DNA of 64,000 nt, taken from the NCBI RefSeq assembly GCF_009811415.1, contig NZ_BLIG01000016.1:1-64000 (forward strand), given 5' to 3'. Under the pieces are notes generated by a model, which was not told where the DNA came from, did not search any database, and saw only the letters and a list, made by a program, of their open reading frames with translations. A program made the position numbers and the translations under genes. Shown here one piece after another: positions 1-9,127 of this stretch. Each line of letters begins with the position of its first letter. Positions within the stretch are counted from its first letter, which is position 1. This stretch comes from Alteromonas sp. KUL106 (GTDB lineage Bacteria; Pseudomonadota; Gammaproteobacteria; Enterobacterales; Alteromonadaceae).

Positions 1-1424
1 CCTGGTGGGCCGTCAAGAATGGCAAAATCGTTAGACGCAAGCGCTTTGCATACAAATTCCCTTTGCTCTAAGCAGCCATCAAAACTTGTATCTGTAAGTA
101 TTTTCCACGATTTTTCATTAAGCGACTCCGGTGCTATTTCCGGCCACACCATGCGGTCGCGGTCTGAAAACAATGATAAGAGATTAAAGTTTCCTAGTGT
201 AGGCGCCTTCTTAAGTGCTTGAATTGCATCTCGCTGTATAAATAATTGGCTTACATCAGCTAACGCCTTAATTTCGTCATCGTTAGGGTAAACACTTTCA
301 ATTCGTTTATCTTTTTTACCTAAAAGAAGCCTGCGCTCTTCACTGTCAGATTTAATAACCTTGTATTCGTCATTTCCTCTGCCATTTCTATCTAAAATAC
401 GAGCATTGTCGCTAAAAAAATAATCTAATGCCGACACGCCGGTATCATCATTCGACTCTGGCTCTATGAGCTGTATCCATTTATCTTGCTTATGTTCTTT
501 AAGCTTTATTTCTAAATTCCAAGCATCATAGGTAACACTCTTTAGTTTTGGAGCATCTTTATGTTTTGCTGTGATAATACGCTTGCTTTGTTCAGTACTT
601 ATTTCAAAATCTGCATTTGAGAGTGAGCTTCCATTGCCAGACAGGTTCGAAATATTTAGTTCCTTCAACCACGCGTTAGTAATATTACTCACCGCACAGT
701 TAGGTAAATTTGGAGAAATATTGCTGCTAATTATCCATGCATTATCAAACTCTTCAGCATTACTTGGTAGAGACTCATCGCTAAATTGGTTTTTAAAGCA
801 AAAGCTTACTTCAATACCATTTATTGTTAATTGATCTCTACTCGGAACAATGTGGTGATAAATTTTGATGGTTTTATCGTTAACTACCCTGTGTTGAACC
901 CTTATGCCATTTAATTGAACATTTGAGGCTTCATTGAGTGAGTTCTGGCACTGTACTAGTGTTAACGTATAGCCTTGCCAAACCGCGCGATTATTGAAAA
1001 ACTCTATTGTTTGTTCATAACCTTTTAGATTTACCTCGAATCGATCATCTTTTTTTCTCAAATTATAATGAGCGATAGTGACGATTTCTCGGTTCGGTCC
1101 TCTACCAATTTCAAGAGGAGCATTGCAATCGGGCGCAAAAAATTCATCCACTTCATGAATATCTAGCTCGTACCAACCAATGTTGTCATCTACTATTTCA
1201 ATGATGTTTTCTGGGACTATTTTAAATATTTTTGTTTGCAGCGTTATTTCATATTTCCGATCGTGCAAGGGGCGCCATTTTGCTACTACCTCTTTATTTT
1301 TGAAGGCTGAAATACTGTTGTTAAGATAATTAACAAAAGGGGTAAGCCCGTTATCGACGTCAGTTGCTAGTTGAGTCGCTTGCTCTGCGCTATTACAAAG
1401 CGCATTATAAAATAAATTGCTCAT
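1..1424 (-). CDS. Partial SF1-type helicase / AAA_11-like NTPase (N-terminal part)
   Basis: The minus-strand frame is open from an ATG at 1424 to the left edge, giving about 474 residues with no stop, so the gene continues outside the window. The last visible residues read FAILDGPPG, the start of a Walker A loop. Just before it stands a Q-motif-like stretch (LEQREFVCKAL), as in UvrD/Dna2/Upf1-like superfamily 1 helicases. The roughly 460 residues before the ATPase domain are a long N-terminal region I do not recognise, with no membrane segments. The start lies 7 bp after the stop of the AAA+ gene upstream, so the two are probably one operon and may act together. The helicase call rests only on the Q motif and half a Walker A, so the exact family is uncertain. 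Confidence 0.6.
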   Translation of the reverse strand, partial: MSNLFYNALCNSAEQATQLATDVDNGLTPFVNYLNNSISAFKNKEVVAKWRPLHDRKYEITLQTKIFKIVPENIIEIVDDNIGWYELDIHEVDEFFAPDCNAPLEIGRGPNREIVTIAHYNLRKKDDRFEVNLKGYEQTIEFFNNRAVWQGYTLTLVQCQNSLNEASNVQLNGIRVQHRVVNDKTIKIYHHIVPSRDQLTINGIEVSFCFKNQFSDESLPSNAEEFDNAWIISSNISPNLPNCAVSNITNAWLKELNISNLSGNGSSLSNADFEISTEQSKRIITAKHKDAPKLKSVTYDAWNLEIKLKEHKQDKWIQLIEPESNDDTGVSALDYFFSDNARILDRNGRGNDEYKVIKSDSEERRLLLGKKDKRIESVYPNDDEIKALADVSQLFIQRDAIQALKKAPTLGNFNLLSLFSDRDRMVWPEIAPESLNEKSWKILTDTSFDGCLEQREFVCKALASNDFAILDGPP

Positions 1425-1431
1425 GTACTAC

Positions 1432-3048
1432 CTAAGAAACAAATGGGTTTTCAATTTCCGTTTTAAGTTTTGGCTGCGGTGAGGATTTTTCAGAGGCTTT
1501 TACATCTTCTGGCTCTTCACTGCTTGCCTTAACTGCTCTTCCTTTCGCCCATTTTCTAGTGTCATTGATAAGTTCATGCATGGTTACTGAGAGTGGGGAT
1601 GTTGCTTCTAATGCTTGTTGAATGTGACTTTTATCTAAGTCACATCCCTCGTCAAAAGCGACAAACATAGCTTCTTTGATGGCTTCTTCAAGCTCTGCGC
1701 CCGTAAAACCTTTTGAAGTCTTTGCAAGGCTACGTACATCTTCTTGGCTAAATTCGTCTGCTCTTCGTCGACTACGAAGGTGTACGGTGATTATTTCTTC
1801 TCTTTCGTTTGCTGTTGGCAAGTCAACAAAGAAAATCTCATCTACTCGCCCTTTACGAAGCAGTTCGGGAGGTAAATGAGAAATATTGTTTGCCGTTGCA
1901 ACGACAAACACCGGTTTGTCTTTTTCTTGCATCCAAGTAAGAAAGCTACCTAGAACACGTGCTGTTGTTCCACCATCTGTAGAACCAGAGCTTTGCATAC
2001 CAGATAACCCTTTTTCTATTTCATCAATCCACAATATGCTGGGTGAAAGCGCTTCAGCTAACTGCAGCGACTGACGCATATTATCTTCAGACTGACCGAC
2101 AATTCCGCCATAAATTTTACCCATATCAAGTCGCAACAAAGGAAGTTGCCAAGCATTTGCAACGGCCTTCGCGGCTAGGCTTTTACCAGTTCCTGGAAGG
2201 CCTAGAAGTAATACTCCTCTTGGATCTTCTAGACCAAAGTCTTTTGCATGAGAAGTAAATGCTTGTTTTCGTCTGTTTAGCCATGTTTTAAGGTTCGCTA
2301 GGCCGCCAATATCATCTAGTGTTTCCTTTGGATGAAAGTATTCAAGATGCCCATTTTTGCGAATGATTTGCTCTTTTTCTTCTACAATAAGCGGAATTTC
2401 AGCTTCGCTTATGCGTTTTTTTTGTGATGCTGCTTTTGCAAAAGCAAGTTGAGCCTCGCTGGTAGACAAGCCTAATGCGGCGCTAAGCACTTCATCCGTA
2501 ACTCGGTAGTCGGATTCGGCGATATTGAATGTCTGCTTAGCTTGCTTTGCTAATCTTTCTAAATCGGACTTGTTTGGCAGTGGAAGAGTAAGAATTTGAG
2601 TTTCTTTTTCCAATTCTACGGGAAGACGGTGTATGGGTTGCGACATAACCAATGTTATATCTCTAATCTTTTTCCCTGCCACCGAAATTGCAAAATTTCT
2701 AAGGCGAGCGATTATTGCGTAATCTGCATCAGTTAAATTGGGGTGGAAGTCTTCCAACAATACAATGCAGTTGCTTGGTTTTGGAAAATGCTCATCGTCA
2801 TCCTCGAAAACGCCATTAAGCCAATCAATAGGAATAGCAGGTTGTTTTGTTTCTTCAGGGGCATCTGGAGACGGGTAGGTTACATTTTCGCGTAAGCCTT
2901 GGATGCGATCCCATATATAAGTGTTGCGGCCTAAGGTTTCCGCAACAGTCGCAACTTCGGCTCTTATCCTTAGTGTATCGTGACTGATAATTTGAATTAT
3001 TGGAGCACCAGCTGCAATGTTACTTTCTAATAGCTTATTGAAAGTCAT
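1432..3048 (-). CDS. AAA+ ATPase, Ycf46/SpoVK-like
   Basis: This is a 538-residue protein with one classical AAA+ module in the C-terminal half. Walker A is GLPGTGKS (about 283-290), Walker B is ILWIDEIE (about 338-345), and the ATANN and LLRKGRVDE segments that follow are sensor 1 and an arginine-finger region. The roughly 240-residue N-terminal region contains a second, degenerate P-loop-like fold (IVLLEDFHP near 95-103), as in cyanobacterial and plastid Ycf46 proteins. No membrane helix or zinc-protease motif is visible, so it is not FtsH. It lies directly upstream of the partial helicase gene with a 7-bp gap. Cellular function is not established for this family; a remodelling ATPase role is inference. 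Confidence 0.8.
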   Translation of the reverse strand: MTFNKLLESNIAAGAPIIQIISHDTLRIRAEVATVAETLGRNTYIWDRIQGLRENVTYPSPDAPEETKQPAIPIDWLNGVFEDDDEHFPKPSNCIVLLEDFHPNLTDADYAIIARLRNFAISVAGKKIRDITLVMSQPIHRLPVELEKETQILTLPLPNKSDLERLAKQAKQTFNIAESDYRVTDEVLSAALGLSTSEAQLAFAKAASQKKRISEAEIPLIVEEKEQIIRKNGHLEYFHPKETLDDIGGLANLKTWLNRRKQAFTSHAKDFGLEDPRGVLLLGLPGTGKSLAAKAVANAWQLPLLRLDMGKIYGGIVGQSEDNMRQSLQLAEALSPSILWIDEIEKGLSGMQSSGSTDGGTTARVLGSFLTWMQEKDKPVFVVATANNISHLPPELLRKGRVDEIFFVDLPTANEREEIITVHLRSRRRADEFSQEDVRSLAKTSKGFTGAELEEAIKEAMFVAFDEGCDLDKSHIQQALEATSPLSVTMHELINDTRKWAKGRAVKASSEEPEDVKASEKSSPQPKLKTEIENPFVS

Positions 3049-3306
3049 TTAGAGTCCATTCTTTTTTTAAGAGCAAGAAAGTTACCAAAAGAAAAAATAG
3101 AATAAAAGTGCTCTTTATTGAAAATTCACATAATTGTTATAGAAAACCTATTACATAAATTCTCTTTTGACCTGAAAATTGCTTAATAAATTCTTAAAAG
3201 TTATGCGCAACTTACTGTGCAGTGACATGCACTCCGTGCGTTCGCTTTTTTATCATAGTGTTTTTCACTTTCTAAAATTCAAATTGTATTTTTATTAGAT
3301 GTAAAT

Positions 3307-4425
3307 TTATAACTCCCGATAATTAGTAAACACCTTGTAAAGCTGCGTTCCACTCAATACCGAAGCCGACGGGAAGTGCAGAATAGGGATCAAATCGCAC
3401 GGCGCTTCTAAAGTCCTGCTGCCGTTATCGGTATCGAGATCGTCGATATTTAAAATTTGTGCTAGCGGCTCGCCTTTTTTTACGGTTTGGCCGGGTTTTG
3501 CCATGTATTCCACCATGCCGCCCCAATTAGTAAACAAGGTTTTGTAGTCTTTTAAATACACGCCTAAACGCTGCATTGCTTTTGGTTTAATATCGCACTC
3601 GTGTAATACACCCTTGGCGTTTAAGTAGCTAAGAATACTGGTGGCGTCTATATTGCCTTCTTTAAAGTCGATCACCTCTTGACTACCCATTTCAAGCGTA
3701 AAGGCTTCAACGTTAAAGCTAATTTCCCGTTCTAAATTTGTTTTTATGCTTTCTTGTAGTGTCCACCATGGGCAGAACGTTGCTTCGTCTAACGCCCCTG
3801 CAAATACGTTTGGAATAAAAATACAGTGAGGAATGTTGAACAGCTTGGCGCTGTCTTTGGCGTATTCGGGAATATAAACGTGGCGGGTAGACACCGGGCC
3901 GTTGTGAAGATCCAGCACGAAGTCGGCGTTGACCGCCATTTGCTGTAGCTTTAGGTTAAGCTGCTGTGCTAGTCCTAAACCCCACGGTTCAGCCAGTTTA
4001 TTGTCGATAGCGTTAGACAGGTGAGCACGAAAACGTTGCTTTATGCCTTCAATCGACTCTTCGCGAGTCACGGTTTTGGCGAAATACTCCACCGCACTTT
4101 TATCAAAGAAGTAGCCGCGGTTCCAGTTTGTTCCGTTCACAGGGTCGAAGCGGCCTAGCGTGTATTCACCGGCTTTAATATTGGTACCAATGGGATTACA
4201 GTTGGGCACCAGTATAATTTCGCCGCAAATATCCATATCTTTTAAGCGCTGTATAAGATGATAGATAACCACATTGCCTTGCACTTCAGCGCCGTGAATA
4301 GAACTTTGAATATACACAGTGGGGCCAGGGCGCGCGCCTTTCATACGATAAATAGGCACGTTCATGTTACGTCCAGACGCGTTTTGCGCCACTACCATGT
4401 GTTTTTTTACTACTTGGGTTGTCAT
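3307..4425 (-). CDS. Succinylglutamate desuccinylase/aspartoacylase (M14) family protein
   Basis: This is a 372-residue zinc hydrolase of the AstE/ASPA branch of carboxypeptidase-like enzymes. Zinc ligands are visible as HGAE (H44, E47) and DLHNG (H174), and the catalytic glutamate probably lies in FTLEMGSQE (E245). The last 80 residues form a barrel-sandwich-like segment (KPGQTVKKGEPLAQI) typical of the longer aspartoacylase-like proteins. The family removes an acyl group from an N-acyl amino acid; the substrate here cannot be read from sequence, and true AstE is unlikely because no ast genes are near. The gene is co-directional with moeB, 91 bp downstream of it, but no functional link is evident. 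Confidence 0.8.
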   Translation of the reverse strand: MTTQVVKKHMVVAQNASGRNMNVPIYRMKGARPGPTVYIQSSIHGAEVQGNVVIYHLIQRLKDMDICGEIILVPNCNPIGTNIKAGEYTLGRFDPVNGTNWNRGYFFDKSAVEYFAKTVTREESIEGIKQRFRAHLSNAIDNKLAEPWGLGLAQQLNLKLQQMAVNADFVLDLHNGPVSTRHVYIPEYAKDSAKLFNIPHCIFIPNVFAGALDEATFCPWWTLQESIKTNLEREISFNVEAFTLEMGSQEVIDFKEGNIDATSILSYLNAKGVLHECDIKPKAMQRLGVYLKDYKTLFTNWGGMVEYMAKPGQTVKKGEPLAQILNIDDLDTDNGSRTLEAPCDLIPILHFPSASVLSGTQLYKVFTNYREL

Positions 4426-4516
4426 TTAAATCAACCTATTTTCTGTCTTGTTCTTTGTTTTAGTCTGTTGCTTTTAACCACGTCTTTAGAATTGCATGCT
4501 GCAAAAGCCTGTAAAC

Positions 4517-5287
4517 TTAACAAGCACATAGCTCGCAATCTACGCCTTTAGGTAGCTTCCAGTTTCGCCACTCGTGCGACAGAGCATCAAACGTCATTAA
4601 CGTGTTTTTAGGCATATTATCGAAATCCAGCAATACTTGCATAGCTAGCAAGGCTTGGTAAGTACCAATAATATTTACTACTGGCGAGAATATACCTGCC
4701 TCAACGCAGCTTAAATCGGGCGATTCAAACAGCGTCCGCAAGCATGCATAGCAACGGCTCTTACCGGGTATAGCCACGAAAAGCTGGCCTTCAAAGCGAA
4801 TGGCTGCGCCCGATACTAGCGGAGTATTTAGTTTGAAACACAATGCGTTTATTAAATCTCGCGAGTCTGTATTGTCGGTGCAATCTAGCACAACGTCAGC
4901 ACGCTCTATGGCCTGTTTTAACGCTGGTGACAGCTGAGTAGCGCCGGGCGCCGAAAACGGTTCAGCCATTACGGTAATGTCGCAGTCGCTGTTTATTGCA
5001 GTAAGCCGCGCTTTAGCTGCCTCTACTTTATTTGTGCCTACATCTTGTTCGCTAAACAAGGTTTGCCTTGGCAGATTAGTGGCCTCGACTGTGTCGTGGT
5101 CGATAATTGTCAGTGCGCCCACGCCACTGGCGCAAAGACTAGTGGCGGCCGCGGTGCCAAGCCCGCCAATACCAATAATACAAATGTTGGCGTTTAGCAG
5201 CGCTTCTTGACCGTCTAGGTCAACTTTGGGAAGCACAATATGGCGGTTATAACGCATAGCCTGCTGATTAGTTAGGCTTTTAAACAT
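4517..5287 (-). CDS. moeB: MoeB/HesA-like sulfur-carrier adenylyltransferase
   Basis: This is a 256-residue E1-like enzyme that adenylates the C-terminal glycine of the MoaD sulfur carrier in molybdopterin synthesis (E. coli MoeB has 249 residues). The nucleotide-binding GIGGLGT motif falls at about 40-46, followed by DHDTVEATNLPRQ with the adenylation arginine. Zinc-binding cysteine pairs are present (CYAC in the middle and CELCAC at the very C-terminus). It is divergent from the moaB-moaE operon, with 124 bp between the start codons, which suits a shared control region. A ThiF role in thiamine synthesis is possible for such proteins but is made unlikely by the moa/mod neighbours. Confidence 0.9.
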   Translation of the reverse strand: MFKSLTNQQAMRYNRHIVLPKVDLDGQEALLNANICIIGIGGLGTAAATSLCASGVGALTIIDHDTVEATNLPRQTLFSEQDVGTNKVEAAKARLTAINSDCDITVMAEPFSAPGATQLSPALKQAIERADVVLDCTDNTDSRDLINALCFKLNTPLVSGAAIRFEGQLFVAIPGKSRCYACLRTLFESPDLSCVEAGIFSPVVNIIGTYQALLAMQVLLDFDNMPKNTLMTFDALSHEWRNWKLPKGVDCELCAC

Positions 5288-5352
5288 AGTTTATGCCAAC
5301 TTAGTTGTTGAATTCATGGCATGCACCCTTATAAAGTGATTACCAAATAGTA

Positions 5353-5385
5353 TTTTGGCTGGTACTTTATCAAAATCCGCCAAAA
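5353..5385 (+). promoter_or_regulatory. Inverted repeat in the moeB/moaB divergent region
   Basis: TTTTGGC (5353-5359) is matched by its reverse complement GCCAAAA (5379-5385) across a 19-nt spacer, 27 nt before the moaB start. It could be an operator or a leader hairpin of the molybdenum cofactor operon. It does not match the ModE palindrome known from E. coli, and I do not see the long structure of a Moco riboswitch. It may be chance. Confidence 0.25.
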
Positions 5386-5411
5386 TGTCGCATATCAAAT
5401 TAGGATTTCAT

Positions 5412-5918
5412 ATGTCAGTTGTCAGCCAACCCCTTAATATTGCCGTACTTACTATTTCAGATACGCGTACCCTCGAAAACGACAAGTCGGGAGACTACTT
5501 GAAAGAGGCGCTTACCTCAGTTGGCCACAATCTTTATGACCGCGACTTGGTGAAAGACGATATTTATCAGCAGCGCGCCGTTGTGTCCAAGTGGATAGCT
5601 GATAAAAACATTCATGCGATATTAATTACTGGTGGTACAGGCTTTACGCACCGCGACTCAACGCCGGAGGCCATCAGCGTTTTGTTCGACAAAGAGGTCG
5701 ACGGCTTTGGTGAGCTATTCCGCCAAATTAGCTATGAAGAAATTGGTACGTCAACGATTCAATCTCGCGCGGTAGCCGGTTTTGCCAATAATACCGTCAT
5801 TTTCTGCCTGCCAGGCTCAACAGGCGCGTGTCGTACGGCGTGGGAAAAGATTATTGCTAGCCAGCTTGATGCTGACTTTAGACCGTGTAACTTCGTAAAG
5901 CACTTGGTGGAAGCATGA
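5412..5918 (+). CDS. moaB: Molybdenum cofactor biosynthesis protein MoaB (MogA-like)
   Basis: This 168-residue protein is of the MoaB/MogA fold, which binds molybdopterin and in many organisms adenylylates it before metal insertion. The signature ITGGTGFTHRDSTPEA and the later CLPGSTGACRTAW are both intact. The ORF can be extended to 5355, but the ATG at 5412 is chosen because AGGA stands 6-8 nt upstream and the protein then matches the length of E. coli MoaB (170). Its stop overlaps the moaC start by 4 bp. It is the first gene of a run through moaC, moaD and moaE to the molybdate transporter. moaA is not in this window and must be elsewhere. Confidence 0.93.
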   Translation: MSVVSQPLNIAVLTISDTRTLENDKSGDYLKEALTSVGHNLYDRDLVKDDIYQQRAVVSKWIADKNIHAILITGGTGFTHRDSTPEAISVLFDKEVDGFGELFRQISYEEIGTSTIQSRAVAGFANNTVIFCLPGSTGACRTAWEKIIASQLDADFRPCNFVKHLVEA

Positions 5919-6394
5919 GCACCTTTAGCCATTTAAATGCTGGCGGCGAAGCCAACATGGTAGACGTTAGCGACAAAGACGTAACTATGCGGGAAGCCAC
6001 AGCAGAAGGGTTCTTGTACGTAAGCGAAGACGTAATTCGCCAAATCTCTGAAGCGAAAATTGCGAAAGGTGATGTGTTCGCTGTGGCCCGCGTTGCCGGT
6101 ATTCAAGGGGCAAAACGCTGTGCCGAACTCATTCCACTTTGTCATCCATTGGCGCTGTCAAAAGTAGATATTAACTTTGACATTCAAGCTGACCAAAACC
6201 GCATTAAAGCTATCTGCTATTGTAAGCTGAGCGGTAAAACCGGTGTTGAAATGGAAGCACTCACGGGGGTAAATGTAGCGTTGTTAACCTTGTTTGATAT
6301 GTGCAAAGCCATCGACCCTGGCATGCATATGGAGGGGATACGAGTACTGGAGAAAAAGGGTGGTAAGACAGGCCACTGGCAGTCTGCTTCCTAG
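5915..6394 (+). CDS. moaC: Cyclic pyranopterin monophosphate synthase MoaC
   Basis: MoaC converts the MoaA product 3',8-cyclo-GTP into cyclic pyranopterin monophosphate, the first stable intermediate of molybdopterin synthesis. The protein has 159 residues, the normal length. Family blocks are clear: MVDVSDKDVTMREA near the N-terminus, ELIPLCHPL with the active-site histidine, and the C-terminal DMCKAIDPGM followed by a lysine-rich tail (KKGGKTG). The start overlaps the moaB stop (ATGA), indicating translational coupling. A 161-bp gap follows before moaD, so moaD/moaE may also have a promoter of their own. Confidence 0.96.
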   Translation: MSTFSHLNAGGEANMVDVSDKDVTMREATAEGFLYVSEDVIRQISEAKIAKGDVFAVARVAGIQGAKRCAELIPLCHPLALSKVDINFDIQADQNRIKAICYCKLSGKTGVEMEALTGVNVALLTLFDMCKAIDPGMHMEGIRVLEKKGGKTGHWQSAS

Positions 6395-6504
6395 CGCACA
6401 CAAAGAGTAGGGTGCTTTAAAAAACACTAGGTTTTATTGCACAACGCACTGAATTAACAGCGTACTTCAACTTGAGTATCGTTTAGAAGCTAAGAAAAAC
6501 CAAA

Positions 6505-6522
6505 CCAGTGCACAAGCACTGG
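6505..6522. promoter_or_regulatory. Short perfect hairpin between moaC and moaD
   Basis: CCAGTGC and GCACTGG form a perfect 7-bp stem with an ACAA loop, 33 nt upstream of the moaD start. There is no U-tract after it, so it is not a normal intrinsic terminator. It could stabilise or process the operon mRNA or be an operator. Confidence 0.35.
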
Positions 6523-6555
6523 GCAGCGTCAAAAAGGCATACCAAAAGGCAAAGC

Positions 6556-6804
6556 ATGCAGATAACGGTAAAAACATTCGCACAAACCCGAGAGATTACG
6601 GGTGAAGATAAATTTGCGCTTAATTTAAGCGACAACAGCACTATTGCAACCGTAATTTCGCAGCTTAAACATCGCAACGACAAGTGGGCGTTAGCCTTAG
6701 AAGGCAGCGTACTCACTGCTCGTAATCAGGAGCTCTGCGATCTCCAAACCGTACTCAGCGACGGTGATGAGCTGGCGCTTTTCCCTCCTGTGACAGGGGG
6801 GTAG
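6556..6804 (+). CDS. moaD: Molybdopterin synthase small subunit MoaD
   Basis: This ubiquitin-like sulfur carrier of 82 residues ends in PPVTGG. The exposed C-terminal diglycine is adenylated by MoeB and then carries the thiocarboxylate that donates sulfur to the dithiolene. The frame is open from 6508, but the ATG at 6556 gives the standard MoaD length and the typical start MQITVKTFA. It is separated from moaE by 2 bp, and MoaD and MoaE together form molybdopterin synthase. Confidence 0.93.
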   Translation: MQITVKTFAQTREITGEDKFALNLSDNSTIATVISQLKHRNDKWALALEGSVLTARNQELCDLQTVLSDGDELALFPPVTGG

Positions 6805-6806
6805 CT

Positions 6807-7280
6807 ATGTTCGCGCTAGTTCAAGCTGAAGATTTCGACCAAGGTGAGCTGTACGCTAGGCTAAAACAGTCTGCAGATGAGAAGGCCTGCGGCAATACCG
6901 GCGCGATTGTTACTTTTACTGGGCTAGTGCGAGATTTTAATAACGCTGGCGATATAGACGGCATCGAATTAGAGCATTACCCGGGCATGACTGAAAAGGC
7001 GCTGATGCTGCTGGTTGAACAAGCCATAGAGCGGTTTTCTCTTAACAGTGCTGGCGCGCTACACAGGGTAGGGCGTATATATAATAACGAACAAATTGTA
7101 TGGGTGGGTGCTGCTGCTCCCCATCGCCAAGCGGCGTTTGACGCGGCAAGCTTTTTGATGGACATGCTTAAGCAGTCTGTTCCCCTTTGGAAAAAAGAAT
7201 TTAAGGGAGATCAATCTGAATGGGTTGCGGCAAAAGCGTCAGACGACAAAGCTGCGCTGAAATGGATGCAAAAAACATAA
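6807..7280 (+). CDS. moaE: Molybdopterin synthase catalytic subunit MoaE
   Basis: This 157-residue protein is of the usual MoaE size. It contains the family blocks TGAIVTFTGLVRDFN, LEHYPGMTEKAL, RVGRIYNNEQIV and, near the C-terminus, PLWKKE with the lysines that interact with the substrate and the MoaD tail. It inserts two sulfurs into cyclic pyranopterin monophosphate using thiocarboxylated MoaD. The stop codon shares one base with the modA start (TAATG), so precursor synthesis and molybdate uptake are joined in one transcript. Confidence 0.95.
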   Translation: MFALVQAEDFDQGELYARLKQSADEKACGNTGAIVTFTGLVRDFNNAGDIDGIELEHYPGMTEKALMLLVEQAIERFSLNSAGALHRVGRIYNNEQIVWVGAAAPHRQAAFDAASFLMDMLKQSVPLWKKEFKGDQSEWVAAKASDDKAALKWMQKT

Positions 7281-8428
7281 TGTTTTTTTCTTCTGCTACG
7301 CAATCTTCACGGTTTTTCAGCAATGCTGCTCTCTTTATTTACAGCGTGGTTGTATTTGTAGGGTTCACGGTTTTTACCAGTTCTTCGGCACAGGCGAGCA
7401 GTTTCAGTCCGGCAAATCCATCGGTAAACGAAGGCATAGGACGCCATGGTGTTGAGCAAAGCCATTCAGCGATTTTTAAACGAAGGGATAAGATTAGCGT
7501 GGCCGTTGCTGCGAACTTTGCAAAACCGTTAAAAAGCATTGCTGAGCAGTTTACCGAATTAACGGGTATAGATGTGGCTGTGACGGTGTCTTCTAGTGGT
7601 ACATTGTATGCGCAAATTCAGCACGGTGCTTCGTTCGACGTTTTTTTATCGGCAGATCGCGCTAGGCCCCAAGCCTTAGTGGATAACAACCTAGTGCATG
7701 AAAGCAATATAGTAGACTATGCTAAAGGCAAGCTGGTCTTTATCCATGCTGGCGACTTGCCGTACGAAGAAAGTTGCAAGCAGGGCAAGGAGCCTTATAC
7801 GGCAGATGCGAAAAGCCAGCTAAGTGCAAAGCTTATTGAGTGCTTGTCTCTGCAGCTAAGTAAGTTATTGGAGAACCCGCAAATTAAGATAGCCATCGCT
7901 AACCCGAAGCTTGCGCCATATGGCATTGCTGCGCAGCAAACGTTGCAAAATTTAGGGTTGTCGCAGCGGGTAGTACCACACAGAGTGATGGGCAAAAACG
8001 TGCTGCAAACTCTACAGTTTTACACTACAGGCAGCGTGCAAGGGGCGTTTGTTGCGAATTCGTTGGCTCTCGATTTGCCCTCTAATTTACCTTTTGACGT
8101 GGCTCGTGCAGATAGTACGAAAAGCGCTGACGCCACCACTGTGATTATTCCCGTTTCTGACACCTTATATCGACCCATTATCCAGTCGTTAGTCGTTAAC
8201 AGTAAAACGGCGGCTAGGTTTTCGCCAAACTTATTTGACACGACAATACTGGTTGATGAAGCGATGGATAAAGACGAAAGAACCGCATCCAAGCCGTTTA
8301 ATTTAAGCCATGCCGATGGCGTGCCATCAGCCAGCCTTTTTGTGCAATATGTGTTATCGCAAAGTGTGCAGCATAGCTTAAATGATTGGGGTTACGAGTC
8401 AGTTAATCTATTCGGTGCAGGTCAATAA
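7280..8428 (+). CDS. modA: Molybdate ABC transporter periplasmic binding protein ModA
   Basis: The start at 7280 overlaps the moaE stop by one base; a longer in-frame ORF from 7220 lies inside moaE and is not chosen. The product has 382 residues, much longer than E. coli ModA (257). A signal peptide spans roughly residues 1-42 (hydrophobic core followed by SSSAQAS), then about 35 residues of linker precede the mature fold starting near ISVAVAANFAKPL. Diagnostic ModA blocks are VSSSGTLYAQIQHGASFDVFLSAD, ANPKLAPYGIAA and GAFVANSLAL. A cysteine-containing insertion (about residues 155-190) and a long region near the C-terminus account for the extra length. Confidence 0.9.
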   Translation: MFFSSATQSSRFFSNAALFIYSVVVFVGFTVFTSSSAQASSFSPANPSVNEGIGRHGVEQSHSAIFKRRDKISVAVAANFAKPLKSIAEQFTELTGIDVAVTVSSSGTLYAQIQHGASFDVFLSADRARPQALVDNNLVHESNIVDYAKGKLVFIHAGDLPYEESCKQGKEPYTADAKSQLSAKLIECLSLQLSKLLENPQIKIAIANPKLAPYGIAAQQTLQNLGLSQRVVPHRVMGKNVLQTLQFYTTGSVQGAFVANSLALDLPSNLPFDVARADSTKSADATTVIIPVSDTLYRPIIQSLVVNSKTAARFSPNLFDTTILVDEAMDKDERTASKPFNLSHADGVPSASLFVQYVLSQSVQHSLNDWGYESVNLFGAGQ

Positions 8429-8430
8429 AC

Positions 8431-9126
8431 ATGCTTGCGGAATTCTTTGGGGCGTCGACGCTTGAAGCCATTTTGCTTACTTTGAAGCTAGCTTTTATCA
8501 CCAGTACCTTGTTGTTGCTAATAGCGCTGCCGTTGGCGTGGTTTCTAGCAAACTGGCAAAGTAACGCGAAGCCTTTGGTGATGTCGGTACTCGCATTGCC
8601 TTTAGTGCTGCCGCCAACGGTGTTGGGATTTTATCTGCTTGTTGCGTTTTCGCCGCAAGGTGCGTTAGGGCAGGGGTGGCAAAGCCTTACAGGCAGCAGT
8701 TTAGCGTTCAGCTTCGAAGGCTTGGTGCTAGGCTCTGTTATCTACTCACTTCCATTTGCCTTACAGCCTTTATACAGCGGCTTTTCGCAATTAGATGGCC
8801 GTTATTTAGATGTCGCAAAAACATTAGGTTTTTCAGCCACCGAAGCTTTTATGAAAATTGTGCTGCCTTTGAGTAAGGCACCCATTGTGGTAGCCCTAGG
8901 CTTAAGTTTTGCTCATACCATCGGCGAATTTGGTGTGGTGCTAATGATAGGCGGTAACATTCCTGGGGAAACTCAGGTGCTGTCTATTGCGCTATATGAA
9001 CAGGTAGAAGCATTGGAATACGACAGCGCACATAATCTTGCTCTCGCACTTTTGATATTTTCGTTTGTGATGCTTGCCGCGCTGTATCGTTTTAACGGAA
9101 TATCCCGCAGTGTTCAAGGGCGCTAG
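8431..9126 (+). CDS. modB: Molybdate ABC transporter permease ModB
   Basis: This 231-residue inner-membrane protein has about five hydrophobic segments and the permease coupling loop in the EAA position (TLGFSATEAFMKIVLPLSKAPIVVALGLSFAHTIGEFG, split here for its conserved G and PL positions). The ALPLVLPPTVLGFYLL block near residues 50-66 is typical of ModB. It starts 2 bp after modA and ends 1 bp before modC. It forms the channel through which molybdate delivered by ModA is moved inward. Confidence 0.94.
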   Translation: MLAEFFGASTLEAILLTLKLAFITSTLLLLIALPLAWFLANWQSNAKPLVMSVLALPLVLPPTVLGFYLLVAFSPQGALGQGWQSLTGSSLAFSFEGLVLGSVIYSLPFALQPLYSGFSQLDGRYLDVAKTLGFSATEAFMKIVLPLSKAPIVVALGLSFAHTIGEFGVVLMIGGNIPGETQVLSIALYEQVEALEYDSAHNLALALLIFSFVMLAALYRFNGISRSVQGR

Positions 9127-9127
9127 C

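Noticed and set aside
9074..9127. Upstream extension of modC inside modB
   Set aside because: The ATG one base after the modB stop gives the normal ModC start; the extension lacks family similarity.
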